From Parvibaculaceae bacterium (GTDB lineage Bacteria; Pseudomonadota; Alphaproteobacteria; Parvibaculales; Parvibaculaceae), in contig JAHBYJ010000002.1 in NCBI GenBank assembly GCA_019636015.1, forward strand, positions 186,001 through 250,000: 64,000 bases of DNA, written 5' to 3'. The translations under genes and the position numbers were made by a program. The notes beneath the pieces were generated by a model. That model did not search any database. It was not told where the DNA came from and saw only the letters and a list, made by a program, of their open reading frames with translations. Shown piece after piece: positions 27,574 to 36,241 of the stretch; position 1 is the first letter of the stretch; every line of letters starts with the position of its first letter.

Positions 27574-27730
27574 CCACCCTCCCCTTGAGGGAGGGTCGAA
27601 AAATTCAAGCGAAGCGCGGAATTTTTCGGGGAGGGGTGAACGGGAGACTGATGACGAGCCACTTGCTGCGAGCGGAGTCCCCCTCCCCAAACCGCTTGCG
27701 CGGTTTGACCCTCCCTCAAGGGGAGGGTGG
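27574..27730. mobile_element. 157-bp MITE-like element with perfect 24-bp terminal inverted repeats
   Basis: The left end (27574-27597, CCACCCTCCCCTTGAGGGAG...) is the exact reverse complement of the right end (27707-27730). Inside are two further stems: GAAAAATTC/GGAATTTTTC and AAACCGC/GCGGTTT. No coding capacity. Single-end copies occur at 36861 and 46652. It sits between the small membrane protein and dnaE2. Confidence 0.85.
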
Positions 27731-27765
27731 TTCAGTTGGTTAGACCTTTCTTCTCCGCAACGTCT

Positions 27766-30700
27766 CTAGTGAAAATCGCGGCTCTTCGGCACGAAGCGCG
27801 CGGCGCGCATCCGTTTCTGTTCTTCCCGGCTGTGATTGCCGTCGCGCGGGTCGTGGCCCGGATGCTTGACGCCATCCGCACGCGCGATCGCCGCATCGCC
27901 GAAATCCTCCGCCGAGAGAAGACCGAGTTCGGATGTCCAGTCTTCCAGCTCGTCGGCCACGACATGGATGACGATGCCTTCCTTCTGTACCCGCCCGCGC
28001 ACGAAGAGAAGACGTGAGGTGAGAACGATGCGCCGGCGCTTCTCGTAAAGCTTCGGCCAGATGATGATATTGGCAATGCCGGTCTCGTCCTCGAGCGTGG
28101 CGAAGATGACGCCGCTCGCCGTGCCCGGCCGCTGCCGCACCAGCACGAGCCCGGCCAGCGTCACCAGCCGCCCGGCCTCGACCTCTTTCAGTTTTGCGTT
28201 GGGCAGAATGCGCTGCGCGGCAAAACGCGGACGCAGGAAGGAAACGGGATGCGCCTTGAGCGAGAGGCGCAGCGTCGCATAATCATAAACCACATGCTCG
28301 CCGGGCGGCATGGCAGGGAGCTTCACATCTTCTTCCTGCTGGTATCTCTTTTCCTCATGCACCGCGAAGAGCGGCAGAACGGCAGGCGCCTTGCCGCCCT
28401 CCCCGCCCGCATAGCCGCCGAGCCCGCGCACCGCCCAGAGCGCCTCGCGCCGGTCGAGCCCGATGGAGCGGAACGCATCCGCATCCGCAAGCCTTTCGAC
28501 AATGCGCGGCGGAAGCGCGGTCCTCGCCCGGAAGTGACGCACGGAATCGAAGCCCTGCCCCCGCATCTCTTCGACGAGACGCGCCGCCTCCTCCGCCATG
28601 CCCTTCACCTGCCGGAAGCCGAGCCGCACGGCGCATCTTTTCCCGCCCGTCTCCTCCAGCGTGCAGTCCCAATCGCTGTGGTTCACATCGACGGCCCGCA
28701 CCTCCACGCCATGGTCGCGCGCATCGCGCACAAGCTGCGCCGGCGCATAGAAGCCCATGGGCTGCGAATTGAGGATCGCCGCGCAGAAGGCATCGGGATA
28801 ATGATATTTGAGCCAGGCGGATACATAGGCGAGCTGCGCGAAGGCCGCCGCATGGCTTTCGGGAAAGCCGTAATCGGCAAAGCCCTCGATCTGCTTGAAG
28901 CAACGCTCGGCGAAATCCTGCTCATAGCCGTTGCCGATCATGCCATTGATGAATTTCTCGCGGTAAAGGCCGATCGTGCCGGACTTGCGGAAGGTCGCCA
29001 TGGCGCGGCGCAACTGGTCAGACTCGCCCGGCGTGAAGCCCGCCGCGACAATCGCGATCTTCATCGCCTGCTCCTGAAACAGCGGCACGCCATAGGTCTT
29101 CTTCAGAACCTCGCGCAACTCCTCCTTCGGATAGTGAACATCCTCCTCGCCGTTCCGTCGCCTGAGATAGGGATGCACCATGTCGCCCTGAATGGGCCCC
29201 GGCCGGACGATCGCCACCTCGACCACAAGATCGTAGAAGCAGCGTGGTCTGAGGCGAGGCAGCATCGACATCTGCGCCCGGCTTTCCACCTGAAAGACGC
29301 CGATGGCATCCGCCGCGCAAAGCATGTCGTAAACCTGCATGTCGTTCTGCGGCACGGTGGCGAGATCGAGCTTCCGCCCGTGATGCTTATCCACGAATTC
29401 AAACGCCTTGCGGATGCAGGTGAGCATGCCGAGCGCCAGCACGTCGATCTTCAATATGCCAAGCGTGTCGAGATCGTCCTTGTCCCATTCGACAAAGGTG
29501 CGGTCTTCCATCGCGGCATTCTGGATCGGCACCACTTCTTCGAGCGGCCCATCGGTGATGACGAAGCCGCCGACATGCTGCGAGAGATGGCGCGGAAAAC
29601 CGATCAGCTCGCTTGCGAGCCGGAGTGCGAGACGAAGCTCCCGGTTCTCCGGATCAAGGCCGATTTCTTCCGCATCCTCCGCCGAGACGCCGCTGCTCGA
29701 CCAGCCCCAGGTGGAGCGCGCGAGCGCCGCGATCACATCTTCCGAGAGACCGAACGCCTTGCCGACATCGCGGATGGCGCTGCGCGAGCGATAGGAAATG
29801 ACGGTGGCGGCAATGCCCGCACGGCGGCGTCCGTATTTCTCGTAGATATACTGGATCACTTCCTCGCGCCGCTCATGCTCGAAATCGACATCGATATCCG
29901 GCGGCTCGTTGCGGTCGCGCGAGACGAAACGCTCGAACAGGAGATCGACTTCGGCGGGATTGACGGAGGTGATTTCAAGGCAGAAGCAGACGGTGGAATT
30001 CGCCGCCGAGCCGCGTCCCTGGCAGAGAATGCCCTGCTCTCGCGCATACCAGACGATGTCATGCACGGTGAGAAAGTAAGGCGCATATTTCATCTCGGCG
30101 ATGAGCGCGAGTTCATGCTCGATGGTCTTGCGGAGTTTTTCGCCGACGCCTTCGGGAAAGCGGCGCGCTGCGCCTTCCCATGTCAGCCGGATGAGAAGTT
30201 CCTGCGGCGTCTCGCGCGCCGAAAAGACATCGGATGGATACTCGTAGCGAAGCTCGTCGAGCGAAAAACTGCAGCGGCGCATGATCTCCTGCGGCGCGGC
30301 AAGCGCCTGGGGGAAGGCAGCGAGGAGCCGCGCCATTTCCTCGCCGCTCTTGATGTGGCGTTCCGCATTGGCGGCGAGGCGGAAGCCCGCGTCCTTCAGC
30401 GTGCAATGCTCGCGGATGCAGGTGAGCACATCCTGCATCTTCTTGCGGTCGGGCTCGTGATAGAGAACGTCGTTCGTCGCGAGAAGCGGCACATGCGCCT
30501 CCGCCGCAAGCCGCGCCAGCATGCGGTGCCGCCGCCTGTCGTCGGCGCGGTAAAGCGGCGTCAGCGCAAGCCAGACAGAGCCGGGGAAGGCATCGTTCAG
30601 CCTGTCGAGGCTTGCGCGGAAATCATCGCCCGGCACGGGCGGCGGCATGGCGATGAAGCAGTGCCCCTCGCCTTCGGCAAGAAGATCCTCCATCCAGAGA

Positions 30701-31017
30701 TGGCACTCGCCCTTCTTCGCCCGCCGGTTGCCGCGCGTGAGAAGCCGCGCAAGACGGCCATAGGCCGCGCGGTCCTGCGGATAGGCGATGACCTCGAATC
30801 CGTCCATCAGCACGAGACGCACGCCGGGCAGGAAGCGGATGCCCGCTTCCTTCGCCGCCGCATGGGCACGCACGAGACCCGCCATGGTGTTGCGGTCGGC
30901 AACGCCGATGGCGTCGAGCCCTTGCGCAGCGGCCGCCATGACGAGTTCCTCGGCATGGGAGGCGCCGCGGAGAAAACTGAAATTGCTCGCCAGGGCGAGT
31001 TCGGCGAAACCGCTCAT
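27766..31017 (-). CDS. dnaE2: Error-prone DNA polymerase III alpha subunit DnaE2 (ImuC)
   Basis: 1083 residues, the DnaE2 length. The PHP domain occupies the N-terminus (SNFSFLRGASHAEELV). The palm has the DnaE2 phrase LCQGRGSAANSTVCFCLEIT (about 331-350) and the catalytic PDIDVDF at 373-379. An OB-fold lies in the C-terminal 150 residues. DnaE2 is the catalytic polymerase of the SOS mutasome with ImuB as hub. Its ATG overlaps the imuB stop in ATGA, so both respond to the LexA box ahead of imuB. Confidence 0.96.
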   Translation of the reverse strand: MSGFAELALASNFSFLRGASHAEELVMAAAAQGLDAIGVADRNTMAGLVRAHAAAKEAGIRFLPGVRLVLMDGFEVIAYPQDRAAYGRLARLLTRGNRRAKKGECHLWMEDLLAEGEGHCFIAMPPPVPGDDFRASLDRLNDAFPGSVWLALTPLYRADDRRRHRMLARLAAEAHVPLLATNDVLYHEPDRKKMQDVLTCIREHCTLKDAGFRLAANAERHIKSGEEMARLLAAFPQALAAPQEIMRRCSFSLDELRYEYPSDVFSARETPQELLIRLTWEGAARRFPEGVGEKLRKTIEHELALIAEMKYAPYFLTVHDIVWYAREQGILCQGRGSAANSTVCFCLEITSVNPAEVDLLFERFVSRDRNEPPDIDVDFEHERREEVIQYIYEKYGRRRAGIAATVISYRSRSAIRDVGKAFGLSEDVIAALARSTWGWSSSGVSAEDAEEIGLDPENRELRLALRLASELIGFPRHLSQHVGGFVITDGPLEEVVPIQNAAMEDRTFVEWDKDDLDTLGILKIDVLALGMLTCIRKAFEFVDKHHGRKLDLATVPQNDMQVYDMLCAADAIGVFQVESRAQMSMLPRLRPRCFYDLVVEVAIVRPGPIQGDMVHPYLRRRNGEEDVHYPKEELREVLKKTYGVPLFQEQAMKIAIVAAGFTPGESDQLRRAMATFRKSGTIGLYREKFINGMIGNGYEQDFAERCFKQIEGFADYGFPESHAAAFAQLAYVSAWLKYHYPDAFCAAILNSQPMGFYAPAQLVRDARDHGVEVRAVDVNHSDWDCTLEETGGKRCAVRLGFRQVKGMAEEAARLVEEMRGQGFDSVRHFRARTALPPRIVERLADADAFRSIGLDRREALWAVRGLGGYAGGEGGKAPAVLPLFAVHEEKRYQQEEDVKLPAMPPGEHVVYDYATLRLSLKAHPVSFLRPRFAAQRILPNAKLKEVEAGRLVTLAGLVLVRQRPGTASGVIFATLEDETGIANIIIWPKLYEKRRRIVLTSRLLFVRGRVQKEGIVIHVVADELEDWTSELGLLSAEDFGDAAIARADGVKHPGHDPRDGNHSREEQKRMRAARFVPKSRDFH

Positions 31018-32624
31018 TCGAAGATGCCGTGCAGAAACCAGCGCGGCCCCTCATGGTCGTTGCGATAAAGCCCGTCGCGATAAAGCCAGAAGCGGCGCCC
31101 GTCGCTGTCTTCGACGCGGTAATAGTCGCGGGTGCGCTGGCCGCCGCCCCGCCACCATTCCGGCACGATGCGCTCCGGCCCTTCCGCGCGCGCGACCTGA
31201 TGCGCGATTCTGCGCCAGCGGAAAAGCCGGGGCGGCCCTTCCGGCACTTCGGCGACCGCCTCCACGGGCTCGGGGGCCGGCAAGAGGCGCAAGGGGCGCG
31301 GCAGGCTCCCGCCGAGAAGAGCGGCCTTGTATTCCTCGCGATGCGTCGCCCAGCCCCGCATGGCGGGCGTAAGGCCCTGAAGCGCGGGCACGGCCGCAAC
31401 CGCGCGCTCGGGAATATGGCTCGCGCGCGGCTCGATACGGAGAAGACGCTCCGCACCGAAGCGATTGCTGATGCGGTCGACGAACCGGTCGAGGGCGGCT
31501 TCCCGGTTTCCCTTGCCGTCGAAATCGTTCTGCGCGGGGAGAAGCGGTTCCACCGCGAGACAGGACAGCATGATCGCCTCGATGCCGAAGCCGGGGTCGA
31601 AATCGTCGCCGAGCAGCATGAGCTTCTCGCGGAAGAGCCGCGCGAGATGCGCCGCCTCATGCGTCGCGATGCCGGTGCCCGCGCGAAGCCGCGTCACCTC
31701 GCCATCGACGCGGAAAAGCTGCAGCTCCATGCGCCGCGCGCCTTTCCGCTCGCGCGCCAGCACTTCGCAGAGATCGCCCGCGATGCGCGTGACCGCTTCG
31801 AGAATATGCGCCTGCCGCGTCAGCCCTTCGGCGAAGGAAAGGCTCGCGCGGAACGGCACGGGCGGACGCGCGGGCGAAACGGGCTCGGGCTCGACGCCCA
31901 GCGCCTCGTCGAGACGGCGCGAGAGAGAGGCGCCGAAACGCGCGGTGAGCGGCGCGCGCGGCCGCCCGTAAAGATCGCCCACCCGCTTGAGGCCGAGCCG
32001 GACGAGCCCGCCGGCCTGCGCGGAAGAAAGCCGCAGCGCCGCGACGGGAAGCCCGCGCAGGGCATCCACCTCGCCGCCCTCGGGCAGCACGAAGGCCGCC
32101 TCCTGGCCGAACCGCGCCAGCGCCCAGGCCGCGCCCGGCGTGGAGGCGATGGCGATGCGCGCCGTGAAACCGAACCGCGCGAGCCGCCGCCCGATCTCGG
32201 AGGCAAGCGCCGCCTCGCCGCCGAAGAGATGCGCACAGCCCGTGATGTCGAGCAGGATGCCGTCCGGCTCCTCGTCAAGACCCACGGGGTCCGCCGCCGT
32301 CCAAGGTGTCCAGCGGCGGCACCAGTCGGCAAGCCGGTTGAGCGCCTTGAAGTCGCCCGAAGGATCGGCGGCATGAATCTCGAGCTTCGGGCATAGCGCC
32401 ATGGCGTCCGGCACGAGCTGGCCGGGCGTAACCCCCGCCGCCCGCGCGGCGGCATCGCAGCCCGTGAGCCTTATGCCCCCCGCCCCGGCCCGCGCGAGCG
32501 CCCTTGGCCTCTCCGCCACCGGCAGGGGCGCCGCCTGCCGCGCAAGCTCGCGGTACAGCCGCTCCACCGGCCAGGACGGCAGGAAAATCGAGGCAATCCG
32601 CCGTTTTTCACTAAGGCGAGGCAT
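31014..32624 (-). CDS. imuB: Mutasome hub protein ImuB (Y-family polymerase-like)
   Basis: 536 residues. It has the Y-family palm and little-finger layout, with the ImuB-specific start RRIASIFLPSWPVERLYRE and the C-terminal RDYYRVEDSDGRRFWLYRDG...WFLHGIFE. Y-family acidic catalytic residues are not intact (the first motif reads LPSWPVE), as expected for ImuB, which lacks polymerase activity and links DnaE2 to the beta clamp. A LexA box lies 17 bp upstream of the ATG, and dnaE2 follows with a four-base overlap. Confidence 0.95.
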   Translation of the reverse strand: MPRLSEKRRIASIFLPSWPVERLYRELARQAAPLPVAERPRALARAGAGGIRLTGCDAAARAAGVTPGQLVPDAMALCPKLEIHAADPSGDFKALNRLADWCRRWTPWTAADPVGLDEEPDGILLDITGCAHLFGGEAALASEIGRRLARFGFTARIAIASTPGAAWALARFGQEAAFVLPEGGEVDALRGLPVAALRLSSAQAGGLVRLGLKRVGDLYGRPRAPLTARFGASLSRRLDEALGVEPEPVSPARPPVPFRASLSFAEGLTRQAHILEAVTRIAGDLCEVLARERKGARRMELQLFRVDGEVTRLRAGTGIATHEAAHLARLFREKLMLLGDDFDPGFGIEAIMLSCLAVEPLLPAQNDFDGKGNREAALDRFVDRISNRFGAERLLRIEPRASHIPERAVAAVPALQGLTPAMRGWATHREEYKAALLGGSLPRPLRLLPAPEPVEAVAEVPEGPPRLFRWRRIAHQVARAEGPERIVPEWWRGGGQRTRDYYRVEDSDGRRFWLYRDGLYRNDHEGPRWFLHGIFE

Positions 32625-32640
32625 GATCCGGGACCGACTA

Positions 32641-32655
32641 GAACAAAACAGGAAC
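32641..32655. promoter_or_regulatory. LexA (SOS) box of imuB-dnaE2
   Basis: GAAC-AAAACAG-GAAC is an exact alphaproteobacterial LexA site (GTTC-N7-GTTC in the other orientation), 17 bp upstream of the imuB start. Confidence 0.88.
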
Positions 32656-32776
32656 TAATGTGCCCGAAGCCGCCATGCAAGGCGAGTCCAATCGGGAAAA
32701 TGCCTCTTTCTTGCCTGAAAGAAGGATAGGATTACCTCATGGGAGCAAGGTTCCCCCCGATGTCAGGAGAAGCGGC

Positions 32777-33043
32777 ATGCTGAAACGGCCGAAGACGAAG
32801 GTTCTGCTCCTCGCTGCCGTGGCGGCAGGTTTCACGCTCGCCGCCTGTAGCGACCCGGCGGCCGAGCAGGCGCGGCTCGACGCGATCGACCACCAGAACT
32901 GCACCGAACTCGGCTTCCAGCCGAATACCGAGGCCTATGGCAATTGCCGCCTCAAGATGAAGGAAATCCGCGCCAAGGAAGAAGGCCGCCGCGCGCCCAA
33001 TGTCGGCTTCGGCGTTGGCATCGGCGTCAGCAAGGGCTTTTGA
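32777..33043 (+). CDS. Small lipoprotein, paralogue 1
   Basis: 88 residues from ATG 32777 (AGGAGA upstream). A basic N-terminus leads into a hydrophobic segment ending in the lipobox TLAAC. The mature part is short and charged, with an LGFQPNTEAYGNCRLKMKEIRAKEE block and a Gly/Val-rich tail (VGFGVGIGV). The block recurs in the next gene, so the two are tandem duplicates. Function unknown; probably membrane-anchored. It lies between the two halves of the SOS mutasome cassette, divergent from imuB. Confidence 0.8.
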   Translation: MLKRPKTKVLLLAAVAAGFTLAACSDPAAEQARLDAIDHQNCTELGFQPNTEAYGNCRLKMKEIRAKEEGRRAPNVGFGVGIGVSKGF

Positions 33044-33061
33044 CGGCAGGGAGTGTTCCTC

Positions 33062-33358
33062 ATGCGTATCGTGAAAACGGGCCTCACCTTCGCGGCGCTT
33101 CTCGCGCTCGCCGCCTGCGCAAGCCCGGAACAGCAGGCCGCGCGCGCCGCCGCGCAAATGCAGTCCGATGAGGCCGAATGCCGGCGCATCGGATTCGATC
33201 CGGGTACGGAGGCTTTCTCGAACTGCCTCCTGAAGCTCCGCGAGATCCGCGCGCAGGAGGAAAACACCCGCGAACTGCGCCGCGCCAGCGCACCGCCGCC
33301 CTGGTGGGGGCCTTATCCGGGCTATTATCCCTATCCTTATCCCTATCGCCGCTGGTGA
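33062..33358 (+). CDS. Small lipoprotein, paralogue 2
   Basis: 98 residues from ATG 33062, 18 bp after the stop of its paralogue. It has a signal sequence with lipobox LALAAC, a helical Glu/Arg-rich part with IGFDPGTEAFSNCLLKLREIRAQEE, and a tail of aromatic and proline residues (PPPWWGPYPGYYPYPYPY). Conserved cysteines in both copies (positions of ECRRIGF / NCTELGF and SNC / GNC) suggest a disulphide. The gene ends three bases before the convergent imuA stop. Confidence 0.78.
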   Translation: MRIVKTGLTFAALLALAACASPEQQAARAAAQMQSDEAECRRIGFDPGTEAFSNCLLKLREIRAQEENTRELRRASAPPPWWGPYPGYYPYPYPYRRW

Positions 33359-33361
33359 GCC

Positions 33362-34174
33362 TCAGCCCGCCTGCATGACGGGCGCGGCGAAGGGAAGAAG
33401 CGCGCCGCGCCCTTCCCCGGCAGAGGCCGCCGCCTCGCTGTCGCCATGGAGCGGCGCGAAGGAAAGAGCCGCTGTTTCGGCATTCCATGAAGTGAGCCAT
33501 GTCCCGGGCCTGCCGCCCCGGCAGCGCATGAGCGAGACCGACCAGCGGGGCGCGCCCGGCAATTTCTCGCTCGCCTCCATGCCCGGCACATCCGCGCTTG
33601 CCCCCGCCGCGACATGCCAGCGCGTGACGGCGACGCTTGCCGCCGCCTTGCCATGGCCGGTGAAGAGAAGCGCCGGCGTCTCCGTTTCTTCCGCCGCAAG
33701 CTGCAGCCGCCGCGTGGCCGAAAGCGTGAGCGCGGCGGAGCGCCCGTCCACCTCGCCGATCACCGCCGCGAAGGCCTCCGCGCGCAACGCCTCTTCCATG
33801 ATCCAGAGACAATCCGTATCGGAAGGCGGCAGCGCGACGAGGAGCCGCGCGGGGTCGATCCCGAAAGCGGCAAGGCCGGCCCCGTAAAGCCGTCCCATGT
33901 CGAAAGGCGGCCGCGCCGCCTCGCACCAGAGCACGGGCAAGGCCGAATGCTTCATCGCCGCCGAAGCGAGCGCCGCGGCAAAACCCGTCGCCGCCCCCAT
34001 GTCGCGATAGGCCGCCGCCGCCACTTCATGCAGCGCGCCCTTGCGGAGCCCGCCGCCCGGCAACACGCCAGCAGCCTCCGCCCCGAGCGGGATCAGCCCG
34101 GACCCCGAGGCCCCTTCGGCCCCGCTTCCGGCAATCCTCGACTTCAGATCGGCAATAAGGGCGCGCCTGTCCAT
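33362..34174 (-). CDS. imuA: SOS mutasome accessory protein ImuA
   Basis: 270 residues. It has the ImuA layout: a start MDRRALIADLKSRIAG, a degenerate RecA-like core beginning with PGGGLRKGALHEVAAA and GAATGFAAALA, and the LPPSDTDCLWIMEEALR region. ImuA works with ImuB and DnaE2 in damage-induced mutagenesis. Unusually it is not directly upstream of imuB: 737 bp and two plus-strand lipoprotein genes intervene. It has its own LexA box 15 bp upstream. Confidence 0.9.
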   Translation of the reverse strand: MDRRALIADLKSRIAGSGAEGASGSGLIPLGAEAAGVLPGGGLRKGALHEVAAAAYRDMGAATGFAAALASAAMKHSALPVLWCEAARPPFDMGRLYGAGLAAFGIDPARLLVALPPSDTDCLWIMEEALRAEAFAAVIGEVDGRSAALTLSATRRLQLAAEETETPALLFTGHGKAAASVAVTRWHVAAGASADVPGMEASEKLPGAPRWSVSLMRCRGGRPGTWLTSWNAETAALSFAPLHGDSEAAASAGEGRGALLPFAAPVMQAG

Positions 34175-34189
34175 GGCCCCAAGATAAGA

Positions 34190-34204
34190 GTTCTTGTTTT
34201 GTTC
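34190..34204. promoter_or_regulatory. LexA (SOS) box of imuA
   Basis: GTTC-TTGTTTT-GTTC is an exact alphaproteobacterial SOS box, 15 bp upstream of the imuA start. Confidence 0.9.
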
Positions 34205-34595
34205 TTCAACTCCAGGCTTGTCTCTTGGGTCGCCATGGGCACTTCCAAGACATAAAATCGCACCGAAGCGTCGTTACGCCACATTTATTTCCTATATTAG
34301 AATCGTGATAAGAAATCTGCAGGCGTTAACCTATTGGTTACAGAGTGTTAATGATTCCTTGTTGACTTTCGTTGAAAAATGAGGTTGGCAAAAACCTCTT
34401 GTCAGAGTGATAGCGCCCGGTTATCGTGCGCGGAGCCGCAGCAGTGATTTGCCCCCTCTGTCACGGGCCGAATCAGGGCGGGTCTGCACGTGGTCTGCAC
34501 ACAAAACTGGACCAACTTATCCCCGCTGGCATTGCTGGCGATATAAACTTAGCTCGCCAATTATGGCGTGCATTTTGAAAAGAACGGAGACCGCC
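34205..34595. other. AT-rich intergenic stretch, no gene seen
   Basis: About 390 bp of clearly lower G+C than the flanks. It includes a small hairpin (GAGGTT-GGCAAA-AACCTC near 34381) and several TATA-like stretches, but no convincing promoter pair or coding region. It marks the left border of the AT-rich segment carrying the next two genes. Confidence 0.5.
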
Positions 34596-34829
34596 ATGTC
34601 CAAAGAGAAAAACAGGATCATCGACTACCTGTTTTCAGGGCAGGAGTCTAAGCTGCTGAATATAAAGCTCTTTCGCGGCGACGCAGACATCGTCACGGAA
34701 GCCGAGCTCGTTAATGAATCGCACGCTGCAATCATGCAGAAACACGTCGGTTCAATTCAGGGCTCGCCCAATGCTCCCCGCAGCAAAAAGCCGGTGGTTG
34801 ACGTAAGGGCGCTTGTTGCTGATATGTAA
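34596..34829 (+). CDS. Small orphan protein of an AT-rich two-gene segment
   Basis: 77 residues from ATG 34596 (AACGGAGA upstream). The sequence is charged and soluble (KEKNRIIDYLFSGQESKLLNIKLFRG at the start, a basic Pro-rich patch APRSKKPVVD near the end). I recognise no family. It sits just ahead of an IrrE-like gene in DNA of lower G+C than the neighbours, so it may be the partner of that protein, for example as a small antitoxin-like or regulatory subunit. That link is inferred from position only. Confidence 0.55.
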   Translation: MSKEKNRIIDYLFSGQESKLLNIKLFRGDADIVTEAELVNESHAAIMQKHVGSIQGSPNAPRSKKPVVDVRALVADM

Positions 34830-34856
34830 TACACACGCGCACTAAGTCCTTGATTT

Positions 34857-34890
34857 AAGGGTTCGGCTTTAATTAGTCGGACCCTTTTTC
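34857..34890 (+). terminator. Hairpin with T run between the two orphan genes
   Basis: AAGGGTTCGGCT and AGTCGGACCCTT pair (with two G-T wobbles) around TTAATT and are followed by TTT. It lies only 18 bp before the next ATG, so it could be an attenuator rather than a simple end of transcript. Confidence 0.72.
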
Positions 34891-34907
34891 ATATCGAGAG
34901 ATTTTCG

Positions 34908-35498
34908 ATGAACACAGGCGACTTAATTAAAAAATTCAGCGACCTTGAAAACGTCCCTGTCGACGTAGACAACGTCAAAGCCGAAATCGAAAAAAGCGGC
35001 GTTGTTGACGAGGTCTACTTCTGGGGGGCCACAATCGATGGCGAGAAACTCAAAGGTCAGTTCGTTCTCACTGAGCCTTGGGAATATCCGGAGGGGGCAG
35101 CCCGGCGCCGTGTCGCAGATATATACTATGATGTAAGTATGACTGATGATTGGCAGCGCCTTGTGTGTTGCAAAGAACTTTTGCACATCCTAGACCCCGA
35201 AGGATGCCAAGCATCCACGGAGGCGGAAGTCGAGCGCTTATTTGCCAGACTCGCATTACCTCGCGAACTTCAGGAGCCTGTAAAGGACGGTGCCGCAGTC
35301 ATAACCGACCGCGTAGCGGTCTACCAGGCACTCGCGGTCTTGTTTCCGATGTCATCCAGAAACCTTCTCATGCCTAAATTTAAAGAGGAGCGTATCACTC
35401 TGCAGGACATCGCGGGTTTTACAGACCTGCCGCTTCGCTACACACAGTTGGTAATGCACGAGATATGGGATGAAGTTTATCCATTGCTAGTTAGCTAG
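34908..35498 (+). CDS. Possible degenerate ImmA/IrrE-like protein
   Basis: 196 residues. The middle reads CCKELLHILDPEG, followed by AEVERLFARLALP. In ImmA/IrrE zinc proteases the equivalent pieces are HExxH and a downstream E...FA..LL.P motif; here the first His is Lys (KELLH), so the metal site is probably lost. The C-terminus (VLFPMSSRNLLMPKFKEERITLQDIA) could be a substrate- or DNA-partner-binding part. A GAGAG lies before the ATG. The gene is AT-richer than its neighbours, suggesting acquisition. Family assignment is tentative. Confidence 0.55.
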   Translation: MNTGDLIKKFSDLENVPVDVDNVKAEIEKSGVVDEVYFWGATIDGEKLKGQFVLTEPWEYPEGAARRRVADIYYDVSMTDDWQRLVCCKELLHILDPEGCQASTEAEVERLFARLALPRELQEPVKDGAAVITDRVAVYQALAVLFPMSSRNLLMPKFKEERITLQDIAGFTDLPLRYTQLVMHEIWDEVYPLLVS

Positions 35499-35608
35499 CC
35501 GGACTGTTTGACCTCCCCGTAGCAGAGAAAGTTCTGTTCAATTCGCGGCATAAACAATGTCGGCCCCTGAGATTGCCGCCGTTCTGAGGCACACCATTAC
35601 GCCACCCC

Positions 35609-36223
35609 CTACCGCATATGCGCCTGGAATTCTTCGGTGGAATTGGTGCGGGGGAATGGCGTCTTGGGCTCAGCCACGCCGAGGAAGCGGCAAAGCGGCT
35701 CCCAGCCTTCCGAGACATTGAAGACGAGGAGGCGGTGGGCCGGGATCGCGCGCTTCACCTCCGCCTCATGCTTCGCCAGCACATCGAGCACATGCGCCTT
35801 GTCGAGATTGCCGCCGAAGGTCCTGTCGCGGACGACATAGGACGCCATCTGCAGCACATCGCGCGCCGGGCCTTCGGGCGGCAGTTCGCTGCCGACAGCC
35901 CGGAAGATCGTGTTCACCATGCTTTCGTACCAGCGCTCATGATCGCGCGTCGAAAGGATCACTTTTGCGTCCGGGAAATGCGCGGTGAGTTCGCGCCAGA
36001 AATGGCAGCCCGGCCAGTCGACCAGCGCCTTGTAGCCCTTGAGGAGCGCGTCCCAGTCGACCGCCTCGCCCCGCGCCGCCGCATGCCATTGCGGCGCCTG
36101 ATGCGGATTGGCGAAGACCTCCGTCATGTGATGACAGGGCGCGAAGCCGAGCTCTTCCAGCGCGAGCTTCAACGACAGCGTGCCCATGCGGCCAAAGCCG
36201 GCGCCGATAACCGATAAAGTCAT
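35609..36223 (-). CDS. Sulfotransferase-family protein
   Basis: 204 residues. The N-terminal VIGAGFGRMGTLSLKLALEELGF is the 5'-phosphosulfate-binding loop of the Sulfotransfer_4 group (animal-type NAD-epimerase-annotated family), and CHHMTEVF plus KVILSTRDHERWYESM (the 3'-phosphate-binding region) follow. The expected product would transfer sulfate from PAPS to a small molecule; the substrate is unknown. It follows the methyltransferase gene by 18 bp on the same strand, so the two may modify related compounds. Confidence 0.8.
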   Translation of the reverse strand: MTLSVIGAGFGRMGTLSLKLALEELGFAPCHHMTEVFANPHQAPQWHAAARGEAVDWDALLKGYKALVDWPGCHFWRELTAHFPDAKVILSTRDHERWYESMVNTIFRAVGSELPPEGPARDVLQMASYVVRDRTFGGNLDKAHVLDVLAKHEAEVKRAIPAHRLLVFNVSEGWEPLCRFLGVAEPKTPFPRTNSTEEFQAHMR

Positions 36224-36241
36224 GATCGTCTCCGGGAAGGA

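Noticed and set aside
28249..31068. 939-codon open frame on the plus strand opposite dnaE2
   Set aside because: It is an antisense shadow of dnaE2, which has clear polymerase motifs on the minus strand.
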